Of a stretch of DNA of 64,000 nucleotides, positions 51,701-58,673 are shown in pieces (positions within the stretch are counted from its first letter, which is position 1; each line of letters opens with the position of its first letter). A program made the translations under genes and the position numbers. The stretch is from VYFG01 sp965248685 (GTDB taxonomy: Bacteria; Pseudomonadota; Gammaproteobacteria; Arenicellales; Poriferihabitantaceae), in contig CBDFKC010000002.1 of NCBI GenBank assembly GCA_965248685.1, positions 434,001-498,000 of the forward strand, in the 5' to 3' direction. The notes under the pieces were generated by a model. The model did not search any database, was not told where the DNA came from, and saw only the letters and a program-made list of their open reading frames with translations.

Positions 51701-52837
51701 GGCCAAATAGGAGAAGCATTCATAGTCATACTGATAGGTAATGGCGCCACCTTCAGGATAAGTGATGGTTTTAAGAGCATTGTCCCCTGCAATGCCAGTC
51801 GAAAAATTGTGATAGGTATAACCCCAATCTCCATTTACAGGACGGTCTACACCGTTCAAAAGGTAGTGGCCACCTGCCAGTAAAGTGAAGTTGTATTTCC
51901 AGCTATGCCCGCCAGCCTGAATGATACGATCAAGACGAATTTTGTTTGCTTGGGTGAGATCACTATACGTAAAATTTACCGTACGTCCATTGCTCGCGGT
52001 AACTTTATCGAATACTGGATAGTTTCCAGTCGTATGCGTTTGATCATAGACAATATTGATGGAATTTCCGTTCCTGTCCTCAATTTTTGTTGTATACCAA
52101 ACATAATCGGTGGCAGGTGTTCCATATAAAGTTGGAACCGCCTTCCTGTAGTCGAGCGTATATTTCATGCCATCGGGAGAGATAACCTCTAACCCCCCTG
52201 CCCCGTTGGTCAAACAGTAAGCAGCCCAGTGGTCGCGACTAACCATATTTGCGTTGATTCCATTGCTTGGCGAATTGTTGTAAACCAAAATATGCTGGGT
52301 TCCATCGGGCGCCTCAAAAACAGGGTTATCCAATACATTTGTCGTTTCAGTCACTGTATTGGAGTGACATGCTACTTTGTTTAATACCTGAGGAGGGGTT
52401 CTAGTTACCTTACCAAAGTGAAGATTCCACCCAACGCCATATGGCGTTCTCGGTAGTAATTCTCTTAAATTAGGTCCGGCACTTCCGACTCGATTAGTTC
52501 TCGAGTGGTAAATGCTCCCGGAGTTATATACACGTTGAATAACGATATCCATTCCGCCGTTACCGGGTATCACTAAGTCCTTGTGATGTAGGGTTAACGT
52601 ACCCGAGAAAGGGTCTATGTTTTCTTCCACGGTCGTTGCAACTGATTCCCTGTCGAGACTTAAACCAGGAGAGGCATAAAAGTCTGGCAGCATCGTTCCT
52701 ACACTTGCAGAAGCCGTTTGGGTAAGAAGAATTCCCAATACGAAGCCTATTGCTTGCCGAGTTAATGCACTGCTCAGCACAGAAAATAAGCGATAGCTGC
52801 ATTTTGGAATATTACTATCAGTAAATTTATGAAACAT
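48800..52837 (-). CDS. Rhs/YD-repeat shell protein without core
   Basis: A 1345-residue secreted protein. The N-terminus has a hydrophobic export signal (about 27-45, ending ASASVG). Dozens of YD repeats (for example YDYDHAGNMEE, YNVLGQKSF, FGYDVYGNVS) fill about 200-1210. The repeats stop at YAYLDDKLIATVKK, exactly where the next Rhs protein would continue with the core. Instead there are about 115 residues of a beta-rich domain (FGSNSHQVSVRLFSP... LCLTGYDI... VRLNGVLLGYLP) that looks like a galactose-binding or carbohydrate-binding jelly roll. The core and toxin are on the next gene. The shell usually encapsulates the toxin. Confidence 0.87.
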   Translation of the reverse strand: MFHKFTDSNIPKCSYRLFSVLSSALTRQAIGFVLGILLTQTASASVGTMLPDFYASPGLSLDRESVATTVEENIDPFSGTLTLHHKDLVIPGNGGMDIVIQRVYNSGSIYHSRTNRVGSAGPNLRELLPRTPYGVGWNLHFGKVTRTPPQVLNKVACHSNTVTETTNVLDNPVFEAPDGTQHILVYNNSPSNGINANMVSRDHWAAYCLTNGAGGLEVISPDGMKYTLDYRKAVPTLYGTPATDYVWYTTKIEDRNGNSINIVYDQTHTTGNYPVFDKVTASNGRTVNFTYSDLTQANKIRLDRIIQAGGHSWKYNFTLLAGGHYLLNGVDRPVNGDWGYTYHNFSTGIAGDNALKTITYPEGGAITYQYDYECFSYLACVLGNTFKSLVVVSKTNGGRDIVPGTWTFSYDDSNTELITTTVTFPGGRYEYMHYGYRYSISHAGNPMLWRVGLLKEKRTYDGSTLLQTETYTYGSSVVISNENYTRPPYSGGLLAVFPNIQDASVIAPLLTTKVIRRDGTNYTTTYANFTANGDNINPHLITETGQATRTNNLDYFGRNDNQNIVHLVDDEAYGNTGNRKITRTFDTDANLRTEDRYGVKTTYTYTGVGDVKTKKNERNNTYTYSNYYRGIARTEIQPAGYSVTRGVRSDGSISFINDGRSNITNYGGDGLQRITSIDPPIGTTANIAWGNFTRSLTRGSHTQIITYDGFGRPSCQQTENIYIDIDYNVLGQKSFESYPSTSCNTTIGTTFAYDTLDRLKRITHEDNKFKALVYLSNNLVHETNERSKVIVYGYRSYGSPDEKHLIRITSPVGPTVIGKNLIGQMTSVSQGGATRTFSYSNTTNPFLYSESNPETGTTVYGRDIVGNMINRRVQNSAITTFVYDAHERLDYINYPAGMPDTDYVYDGNDNLERIDQIGGDSLKGFIYDENNNLKREHHDISGRGYLIHYSYDGLDFLETMTYPSGKVISFNPDDLGRPTKVGPYVNSISYHRNGVPSSVSHANGKTTTMSLDNRQRVFDLNVNGGVGGYTVQTRYGYQGNNNIAHIIDFRDRSQDMVFDYDSIDRLDAANGPWGTGNVIYTTKGDIAQKKLGTQNIVYVYSASGFGKLTGLGGSIGATFGYDVYGNVSSKTGGWIYDYDHAGNMEEVKKSGQVLRSYKYDGLNNRVLTTKNGETTVHIYTKAGILLADHLDSDGVAIREYAYLDDKLIATVKKDSGTNPLVITENVIGQSFGFGFGSNSHQVSVRLFSPQSEESAELCLTGYDINSATEASVRLNGVLLGYLPTGSPNALTSQKCFAIAEGQLNTAFNYFEIGQSTPGAIWGVRIDSYEISSSAGYMPAILQILD

Positions 52838-53003
52838 TTTGAAATCTCCTTCGTCGCATAATGTCAGTTCACTTTTTACAGTACCCGGATCTGCCCGCGC
52901 ACTATAAATTAAGCTGGTTGCTTCGATGACAACCAGTCCTAACTATCATTGCCTTATATTTGTATTTTGTAACAGCCGAGTATACCGGCTGCAAGCTGAC
53001 GGA

Positions 53004-53022
53004 TAAAAACCCGAGTGCGGGG
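53004..53022 (-). terminator. Weak terminator after the small secreted protein gene
   Basis: On the minus strand, CCCG-CACT-CGGG followed by TTTTT lies directly after the stop codon at 53023. The stem is only 4 bp, so this is tentative. A second inverted repeat (CAGCCG/CGGCTG, 52973-52991) follows it. Confidence 0.45.
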
Positions 53023-53400
53023 TCAACTCTCAATTATCATATAAATAATTCTCGGCCGTGAAATGGCGCAATCAATTCCAGAAATATAAAGCCTGACTCG
53101 TTTTTTTTCTGCGAGAGCGATCATTGCTGAGGCAACAGTGTTTTTATATCCCTGGATAAACGCAGCGCTGGTGGAAGTACTGTAAGGAAAAACAAACCAG
53201 TCAGTAAAGGTACATAAACCCGGGTTTGATTTGGGCGTTTCATCAGTTCTTATCAAGAGGTTTCCCACATGATCGACCAAAAATTCGGTAACCGAGAAAT
53301 AATTTGTGAGTACATGATCCGCAGACGATGCAGTGCCTGCCACTAAAGAAAAGAAAACGAAGCTGGCGGCCACTGTGATATTTTTGAATAATATTTTCAT
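53023..53400 (-). CDS. Small secreted protein upstream of the Rhs locus
   Basis: A 125-residue protein with a Sec signal peptide (MKILFKNITVAASFVFFSLV, cleavage near SSA). The mature part has two cysteines that could form a disulfide. No family is recognised. It is on the same strand as the Rhs genes with about 185 bp between; a weak terminator separates them. It could be a secreted partner or an unrelated product. Confidence 0.55.
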   Translation of the reverse strand: MKILFKNITVAASFVFFSLVAGTASSADHVLTNYFSVTEFLVDHVGNLLIRTDETPKSNPGLCTFTDWFVFPYSTSTSAAFIQGYKNTVASAMIALAEKKRVRLYISGIDCAISRPRIIYMIIES

Positions 53401-53859
53401 CGTTTCACCTCAGACTATTTTTAAAGTTCGCCGACTCTAACATGATTTTTTGCGAATGGAGAAATGCAAATATATTTAATATTTTGGAATGAAGGTTTTC
53501 CATATACAGCGTTGTTCAAACGAATAGTCATTGTTGTTGAGATGAATTATTTAATCACATTTGTCAGAATTGGATCATAACTTAATGTAACGTAAAGTTA
53601 TTTATTTCACATAATTCTGATTAAATTGTCCTGTTTGTTCTCAATTCAAATGTACCAATTCATATTCCCCATCGATTTTTGTCTACTTATATCAAACAAA
53701 TCTAGTTATTTAAAAAAGATTAAAAGCGACCAAGAAACTAATGTCAATTGCTCAGATATTCAATAAGGGCTTTCTTTTAGATATTGCTTTTTCGAGCATC
53801 GTACTATACAAAATATATCCATATTTGTGCGCTAACTCACAGAAAACAGTCTTGGCTGT
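53401..53859. other. 459-bp AT-rich gap with nested inverted repeats
   Basis: No gene is supported here. Two nested perfect repeats occur: TCAGAATT (53564-53571) with AATTCTGA (53613-53620), and inside it ATAACTT (53577-53583) with AAGTTAT (53595-53601). The stretch may hold divergent promoters for the flanking genes. Confidence 0.4.
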
Positions 53860-54069
53860 ATGTATTCTCACTCGAAATATTCGAGAATTTTAATGGACAG
53901 AAAAATTAGAAAGTTGACAGATATTGTGGCAGATGAAGCATACAAGATTGGGCTTCCTGTAGAAGATTTAGCTGTAATGCTTGGAGAAGCCACATCTAAC
54001 AATTGCCCCGAAATTTTTCATGAGTTACAAAAGTACTACAAGGAACAGGACTGGTTTCAATCGCCGTAA
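53860..54069 (+). CDS. Small hypothetical protein
   Basis: A 69-residue polar protein with no signal peptide (from a possible internal Met at about residue 12, MDRKIRKLTDIVADEAYKIG). It is helical, ending QKYYKEQDWFQSP. No family is recognised. It converges with the lipoprotein gene. Confidence 0.4.
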   Translation: MYSHSKYSRILMDRKIRKLTDIVADEAYKIGLPVEDLAVMLGEATSNNCPEIFHELQKYYKEQDWFQSP

Positions 54070-54078
54070 CAAATCAGT

Positions 54079-54585
54079 TTAATTTAGCAACCCAAGAGAT
54101 TCTATCTGTTCAACAAACCCCTTATAAACAATCAACTGATCTTCCACAGAAAGCCCCTCCTCCTCAGGGTCAGTCACACACTTATAAACCGACGATAAAG
54201 TCCTGGTTGCACTCAACACACCACCTGCTTGTCCGCCAGTATTTGACTGCATGTCCTTAATCGAATGACAGCCTTGCTCGGACGCTTCCATTACAGCTGC
54301 AGCAATTACCCACTTTTGATCATCTTGTCCCGATTTGTTTTTAAAACCGAATGCATTCATTTCCATATAAACTCGAATAATTCCGCCACTGTCATTTGTA
54401 ATTTCAATTTTCTGAGGTGGCTTTGTTTCATTTGCTGCTTTATCCATTGCAGCTTGTCCACTTACTGCACCACCCATAATTATGGCTGGAATTGCTGCAA
54501 TACATCCTGAAAGGAAAATTGATAATACAATTGTTGAACACAAAGCAAGAGATCTAATCGAAATGGGATTACGGTAAATTTTCAT
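54079..54585 (-). CDS. Putative lipoprotein
   Basis: A 168-residue protein with an N-terminal hydrophobic segment and a lipobox (LSGC, Cys28), so it is probably lipid-anchored in the envelope. A Gly/Ala-rich stretch follows (AAIPAIIMGGAVSGQAAMDK). The mature part ends in an acidic region. No family is recognised. It lies at the island's right-hand cargo region. Confidence 0.6.
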   Translation of the reverse strand: MKIYRNPISIRSLALCSTIVLSIFLSGCIAAIPAIIMGGAVSGQAAMDKAANETKPPQKIEITNDSGGIIRVYMEMNAFGFKNKSGQDDQKWVIAAAVMEASEQGCHSIKDMQSNTGGQAGGVLSATRTLSSVYKCVTDPEEEGLSVEDQLIVYKGFVEQIESLGLLN

Positions 54586-54622
54586 ATTAATATATATCTA
54601 AAAGTTAAAAGGGAGATGCGCT

Positions 54623-54925
54623 CTAGCTGGAAAAATTCGCTACTGTTCCATTTCTAGACTCACATGCACCAGAAAATACCCGCCCTATTCCGCTACAACT
54701 TCCAGGAGCCAAAGGAGAATCTTGAAGGCGACTGACAGCTACAGGTTCAGTACCTTTCGAACACTCCTCCAACTGCGGCATTGCCCAAATTTCCAAACCT
54801 CCTCCAGATGAGGCGATAGGGGGCCGGTGTGGCTCTGAGACGGGAACTGACGATGGTATGGACCAACTTGTACTCCCAGAGCTTGGATTGTGGGCTGAAT
54901 TCTGTCTTTGAGTTAATGGACTCAT
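54623..54925 (-). CDS. Possible Ser/Pro/Gly-rich small protein
   Basis: A 100-residue frame rich in Ser, Pro and Gly with two Cys near the end. It overlaps the frame upstream by 4 bp (ATGA), which supports coupling. No family is recognised; low-complexity composition makes it uncertain. Confidence 0.35.
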   Translation of the reverse strand: MSPLTQRQNSAHNPSSGSTSWSIPSSVPVSEPHRPPIASSGGGLEIWAMPQLEECSKGTEPVAVSRLQDSPLAPGSCSGIGRVFSGACESRNGTVANFSS

Positions 54926-55134
54926 CTACGGTGATTAGGAAGATGAACCTGCAACGGTGGAAGCACTGTACCTGTTGTCGCTCCTCCTCTATCAGAGCGT
55001 TCTAAAACAGCAAAAGCTAATTCAAGGCATAGAGATGCCAAGTGTTTTGAATCCATGAACTCATCCTGATTAAGTAAAAATTGAGAATCTTTTTGCCCCC
55101 CGATTTGGGCAAACTCGCTGCCAATTCTTAACAA
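54922..55134 (-). CDS. Possible small protein divergent from the XRE gene
   Basis: A 70-residue frame beginning MLRIGSEFAQIGGQKDSQFL. It is divergent from the XRE regulator gene, with the two operator-like palindromes between them, which is the usual arrangement for a regulated small gene. No family is recognised. Confidence 0.4.
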   Translation of the reverse strand: MLRIGSEFAQIGGQKDSQFLLNQDEFMDSKHLASLCLELAFAVLERSDRGGATTGTVLPPLQVHLPNHRR

Positions 55135-55162
55135 TCTCTTGCTAGAAGTAGCTCTGTAAAGT

Positions 55163-55223
55163 ATTCAAAGATTGAATATATCACAGAACGCTTGAAAATA
55201 TATTCAAAGATTGAATATTCAAT
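55163..55223. promoter_or_regulatory. Two identical palindromic operators plus a half-site
   Basis: The 15-bp palindrome ATTCAAAGATTGAAT occurs at 55163-55177 and again at 55202-55216, followed by a half-site ATTCAAT (55217-55223). Centres are 39 bp apart, close to four helical turns. They lie just before the XRE gene at 55245 and are probably its autoregulatory binding sites. Confidence 0.8.
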
Positions 55224-55244
55224 CATGGAATGTATAAGGTGGAT

Positions 55245-55508
55245 ATGGAAAAGTCTATTCGCAGCCCAAGGTATAAAGTGTTTCTTGCTTTGCTCAAGAA
55301 GAAACGGCTGGAATCAGGGATTGTTCAGAAAGATATGGCTAAAATTTTAAAGACCAACCAGGGTGGCTATTCCAAGTTTGAAACAGGTGAAATTAGGGTT
55401 GATATAGTTCAGTTAGAATCTCTTTGTAAAACTATGGGAATCAGCCTAACTGAGTTTGTCACTGAGTTCGAAACCAGTTCTCGAAAGAAATCTAAAAAAT
55501 CCAAGTAG
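55245..55508 (+). CDS. XRE-family regulator beside the integrase
   Basis: An 87-residue repressor-like protein. I start it at 55245, since AAGGTGG lies 3 nt upstream; an ATG at 55230 is also in frame. The XRE helix-turn-helix (GIVQKDMAKILKTNQGGYSK, followed by FETGEI) occupies the middle and the tail is Lys-rich. With the palindromes upstream it probably controls itself, the divergent small gene and perhaps the integrase 147 bp downstream. Confidence 0.82.
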   Translation: MEKSIRSPRYKVFLALLKKKRLESGIVQKDMAKILKTNQGGYSKFETGEIRVDIVQLESLCKTMGISLTEFVTEFETSSRKKSKKSK

Positions 55509-55654
55509 TCATTAGGCTAATGCAAACCTGAGTCTGGGGTGTAAGGCTTAACACAGCTTTGTTAACTACAACTCATATGCAACGCAACTAGATGTGTTGC
55601 ATATAGAAATTCATTCCACTATTATCTATAAATCAGTGATTCTGTGGAAAACAG

Positions 55655-57112
55655 ATGGATAGCGGAAAACCAAAAAGAATTGGAATATGGATAAGGACTT
55701 CTACAGACCTTCCAAGCCAGAAAGACTCCCCGACTTATCACTTAGAGCGAGCAAAAGCATATTGCAAGTTCAAGGAATGGGAGGTAGTCGAAACATACGA
55801 TATGACCGCAGTATCTGGCGGATCTATTCTGGAGCATCCCCGTACCAAGAATATGCTCGATGATGTAAAGAATGGAAGGATTACTGGTCTGGTATTTTCA
55901 AAGCTTGCAAGACTTGCACGCAACACAAAGGAGTTACTCGAGATCGCTGCAATATTCGAACAATACGACGCTGATCTGATATCACTTGGAGAATCTATCG
56001 ATACTTCTACACCAGCCGGGAAGTTGTTTTTTACAGTCATTGCAGCTTTAGCCCAGTTCGAAAGAGACGAGATTTCAGAACGTGTTAGAGCTTCTGTACC
56101 TATAAGAGCTAAATTGGGGCGCAATACAGGAGGACGGGCTCCATTAGGTTACAAATGGGAGAACAACCAACTAAAAATAGAACCCTCTGAAGTCCCTACA
56201 GTAAAGAGGATATTTGAGGTCTTCAACGATACTAAGCGCAAAAGAACAACTGCCAGACAGATGAATGAAGCTGGCTTTAGAACTAGAACCGGTAAGAAAT
56301 TCTCAGATTCTACTATCCACAGAATTCTCACCAACCCAACAATGAAAGGATCTCACAAAGCTAACTACACCCAAAGTAGAGGTGATGGTAAAGCTTGGGA
56401 TTTGAAGCCTCCAGACCAGTGGGTATTTAGCGAAGTTGAGCCCATTATTTCAGAAGATATCTGGGATTCGGCTAATGAATTTCTGGAGAACCAATCTAAA
56501 TCTAAAGTCAAAGTTGCCAGAAAACCAGCAAGACACATTTTTACTGGCCTAACATACTGCGAAAAAGGACACAAAATGTATGTGCCAAGTAATTCGGTTT
56601 CCTATACTTGCACAAAATGCAAAGTCAAAATCCACAAAGACGATTTGGAACAAATTTACAACGAGAGATTGAAAGAATTTCTACTTTCCAAAGAAGATAT
56701 TGAGAAATACATAATTAACGCAAACGAAAATATCAATCAGAAGAAATCCGAGCTTGAGAATCTAAAATCTGAACACCAGAAGATTTCTGTCGAAATGGAT
56801 AAACTCTATGATCTGTTCATCTCAGATGGAATCAGTCGACAGGGATTTGAACGGAAGAATACTCCTCTTGACGAGAGAATTATCGCCATCAAAACAGAAA
56901 TTCCTTCAATTGAGGGCATCCTAGCTGCAATGGAGGATAAATGCCTTGAATCTTCTCATATAGCCTCTGAGACAGGCTATCTCTATGACAACCTAGATAA
57001 GATCACCTTGGACGAGCAAATCAAGATTGTTGAGCTAACAACCAAGTGTATAACCGTAGGTAATAAGGAGGTAGAGTTCGAAATGCATTACCTTCCATTT
57101 GCCAATAAATAG
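55655..57112 (+). CDS. Large serine integrase of the comM island
   Basis: A 485-residue large serine recombinase. The resolvase domain begins IGIWIRTSTD with catalytic Ser16 (the usual RVS is RTS), followed by FSKLARLARNTKELL and the AALAQFERDEISER stretch at about 135-150. The recombinase domain (about 155-255) reads NTGGRAPLGYKWE. A zinc ribbon (YCEKGHKMY... CTKCKVKIH) and coiled coil (about 345-400) follow. Its stop codon lies 124 bp from the attR arm. An integrase next to its att site is the rule for such elements, so it is the likely enzyme that inserted the island into comM. Confidence 0.93.
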   Translation: MDSGKPKRIGIWIRTSTDLPSQKDSPTYHLERAKAYCKFKEWEVVETYDMTAVSGGSILEHPRTKNMLDDVKNGRITGLVFSKLARLARNTKELLEIAAIFEQYDADLISLGESIDTSTPAGKLFFTVIAALAQFERDEISERVRASVPIRAKLGRNTGGRAPLGYKWENNQLKIEPSEVPTVKRIFEVFNDTKRKRTTARQMNEAGFRTRTGKKFSDSTIHRILTNPTMKGSHKANYTQSRGDGKAWDLKPPDQWVFSEVEPIISEDIWDSANEFLENQSKSKVKVARKPARHIFTGLTYCEKGHKMYVPSNSVSYTCTKCKVKIHKDDLEQIYNERLKEFLLSKEDIEKYIINANENINQKKSELENLKSEHQKISVEMDKLYDLFISDGISRQGFERKNTPLDERIIAIKTEIPSIEGILAAMEDKCLESSHIASETGYLYDNLDKITLDEQIKIVELTTKCITVGNKEVEFEMHYLPFANK

Positions 57113-57116
57113 AGGA

Positions 57117-57159
57117 AAATATTGATATTCAGTAGTACCCTATAGATATATCAATATTT
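57117..57159. repeat. 12-bp inverted repeat between integrase and attR
   Basis: AAATATTGATAT (57117-57128) and ATATCAATATTT (57148-57159), 19-nt spacer. The half-site ATATTGAT is the same as in the palindrome at 44686-44713. It could be a binding site for an element-encoded protein such as an excision factor, or an AT-rich terminator of the integrase gene. Confidence 0.55.
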
Positions 57160-57236
57160 CAATTATTCGAAGCCAGATCCCTTCATCAACCCTTTATACA
57201 TACCATTCCGCTATGTCTAAGATCGCCAAAAAGCTC

Positions 57237-57258
57237 ACAACATGGCAACGCAACAACA
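57237..57258. other. attR half-site (inner arm plus CA core)
   Basis: The arm ACAACATGGCAACGCAAC at 57237-57254, spacer AA, and the CA core at 57257-57258. Reversed, the arm matches the left arm at 16 of 18 positions. The comM reading frame continues immediately to the right with TGGATTAGC (Asn-Pro codons on the minus strand). Confidence 0.85.
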
Positions 57259-58296
57259 TGGATTAGCGGCGGCAACCAAAATAAATCGGGCATTAAAACT
57301 GGATTGGCGGGCCGCCCGGGAAATATTGATTACTCCTGACTCCATGGGTTCTCTAAGTTGTTCGAGAACATGGCGATTAAACTCGGGTAATTCGTCAAGG
57401 AATAACACGCCGTTGTGGGCCAAAGAGATTTCTCCCGGCCGGGGTATGCTACCTCCACCAACCAGCGCAGCCCCAGAAGCACTATGATGGGGGCTGCGAA
57501 ATGGTCGTTGCTTCCAGGAAGCGAGATCAAATCCACCGCTGCTCAGGGAGGCAATCGCAGCGGTTTCGAGTGCTTCGTCCTGATCCATTGGTGGCATGAC
57601 GCCGCCAAGACGGCAGGCCAGCATGGTTTTGCCTGAACCTGGAGGACCAGTCATAAGCATACTATGGTGACCAGCGGCAGCAATTTCCATTCCGCGTCGG
57701 GCAAAATGCTGTCCAATGACATCGGAAAAATCTGGAAATGTAGGGTCCTGCGCCTGAGTATCCGGAAATACCTCCTCCATTTCGCCGATGCCGTTTATGC
57801 CAGCGCAAACCTCGGTCAATGTACTACAGGTCAATACCCTGATGCCTTCCACCAGGATCGCTTGGCGTGCACTTTCCCGGGGTAAAACCAGAATACGGTT
57901 GGTTTCCCGGATGGATAACGCTGCGATTAGAGCCCCCCTTATTTCCCGAAGTTCGCCGCTTAACGCCAATTCCCCCAGGAACACATATTGTTCAAGATTT
58001 CCCGGAGGAATTTGTTTCGACGCTGCGAGAATACCCAATGCGATGGGGAGGTCGAATCGTCCTCCCTCTTTGGGCAAATCAGCTGGTGCCAGGTTGACAA
58101 TTATTCGTTGTCTGGGGAATTTGAAACCGGAGCTCAGTATAGCGCCACGTACTCTATCCCTGCTTTCTTTAACTTCAGTTTCAGCAAGCCCAACAATAGA
58201 ACACGATGGCAATCCTGATGAAAGATGTACTTCAACGGTAACAATTGGTGCGTTAGTTCCAACGCCAGCACGGCTGTAGACAATAGACAATGACAT
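57257..58296 (-). pseudogene. comM: comM, 5' part, truncated by island insertion
   Basis: About 346 genuine ComM codons from the ATG at 58296. The N-terminal lon-like domain (SIVYSRAGVGTNAP, then EVHLSSGLPSCSIVGLAE) and the AAA+ Walker A TGPPGSGKT (216-224) and Walker B VLFLDELPEF are intact. After the Asn-Pro-Cys codons the frame runs into the island, adds a few alien residues (CCVAML) and stops at 57235. The missing C-terminal part lies at 21462-21941. ComM supports recombination of transforming DNA, so natural transformation should be impaired while the island is integrated (inference). Confidence 0.94.
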
Positions 58297-58437
58297 TCCT
58301 TTGAATCCTCGTATAAATTCCTTTTACATCTCGCTGACGGTGTTTCGTATCCTACGAACATCGCGTCACCAGTTTTACGCTCTCTGGTAGTTAGCATGGC
58401 CGATGAGCAACTACGCCAAACCAATCTACATTTGATA

Positions 58438-58668
58438 TTACTGCTTTAAGGTTATTTTTTCCAGCTCATCCAATTGTTGCTCGAGTTGGGCAATCCGATC
58501 CCGGGTTCGTCTTAAGATTTTTTCCTGTACGTCGAGTTGTTCCCTGGTCACCAGGTTCATTTGTTCAAAATGGCTGCGAATTAATGCATCGATATTGTTT
58601 TTCAACTCATCCCCTATCTCACTAGGAAGGAGCTGGGAAATTGCCTGGGTTAAACGGTTTGGTAGCAA
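58438..58668 (-). CDS. ubiK: Ubiquinone biosynthesis accessory factor UbiK
   Basis: A 76-residue protein. The C-terminal coiled coil (VTREQLDVQEKILRRTRDRI, then AQLEQQLDELE) and the N-terminal amphipathic helix match the UbiK/YqiC (BMFP) family, which helps assemble the ubiquinone biosynthetic complex at the membrane. UbiK is often encoded near comM. The spacing to comM is 141 bp. Confidence 0.88.
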   Translation of the reverse strand: MLPNRLTQAISQLLPSEIGDELKNNIDALIRSHFEQMNLVTREQLDVQEKILRRTRDRIAQLEQQLDELEKITLKQ

Positions 58669-58673
58669 TTTAA

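Larger units (their letters stand above)
21940..57258. mobile_element. 35.3-kb genomic island integrated in comM
   Basis: The island lies exactly between the two comM halves and is bounded by a CA dinucleotide at each end with inverted 18-bp arms (21944-21961 and 57237-57254). It is visibly AT-richer than the flanks and holds about 30 genes. Two encode large serine recombinases, and the rest are cargo plus a small maintenance module. No relaxase, pilus or mating-channel genes are visible, so transfer would need a helper or transformation. The two recombinases and changes of base composition suggest a mosaic of at least two older elements (inference). Confidence 0.93.

Noticed and set aside
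21942..57256. Calling the island an integrative and conjugative element
   Set aside because: TraG/VirD4-like ATPases are present, but there is no relaxase, no mating-channel gene and no recognisable transfer origin.
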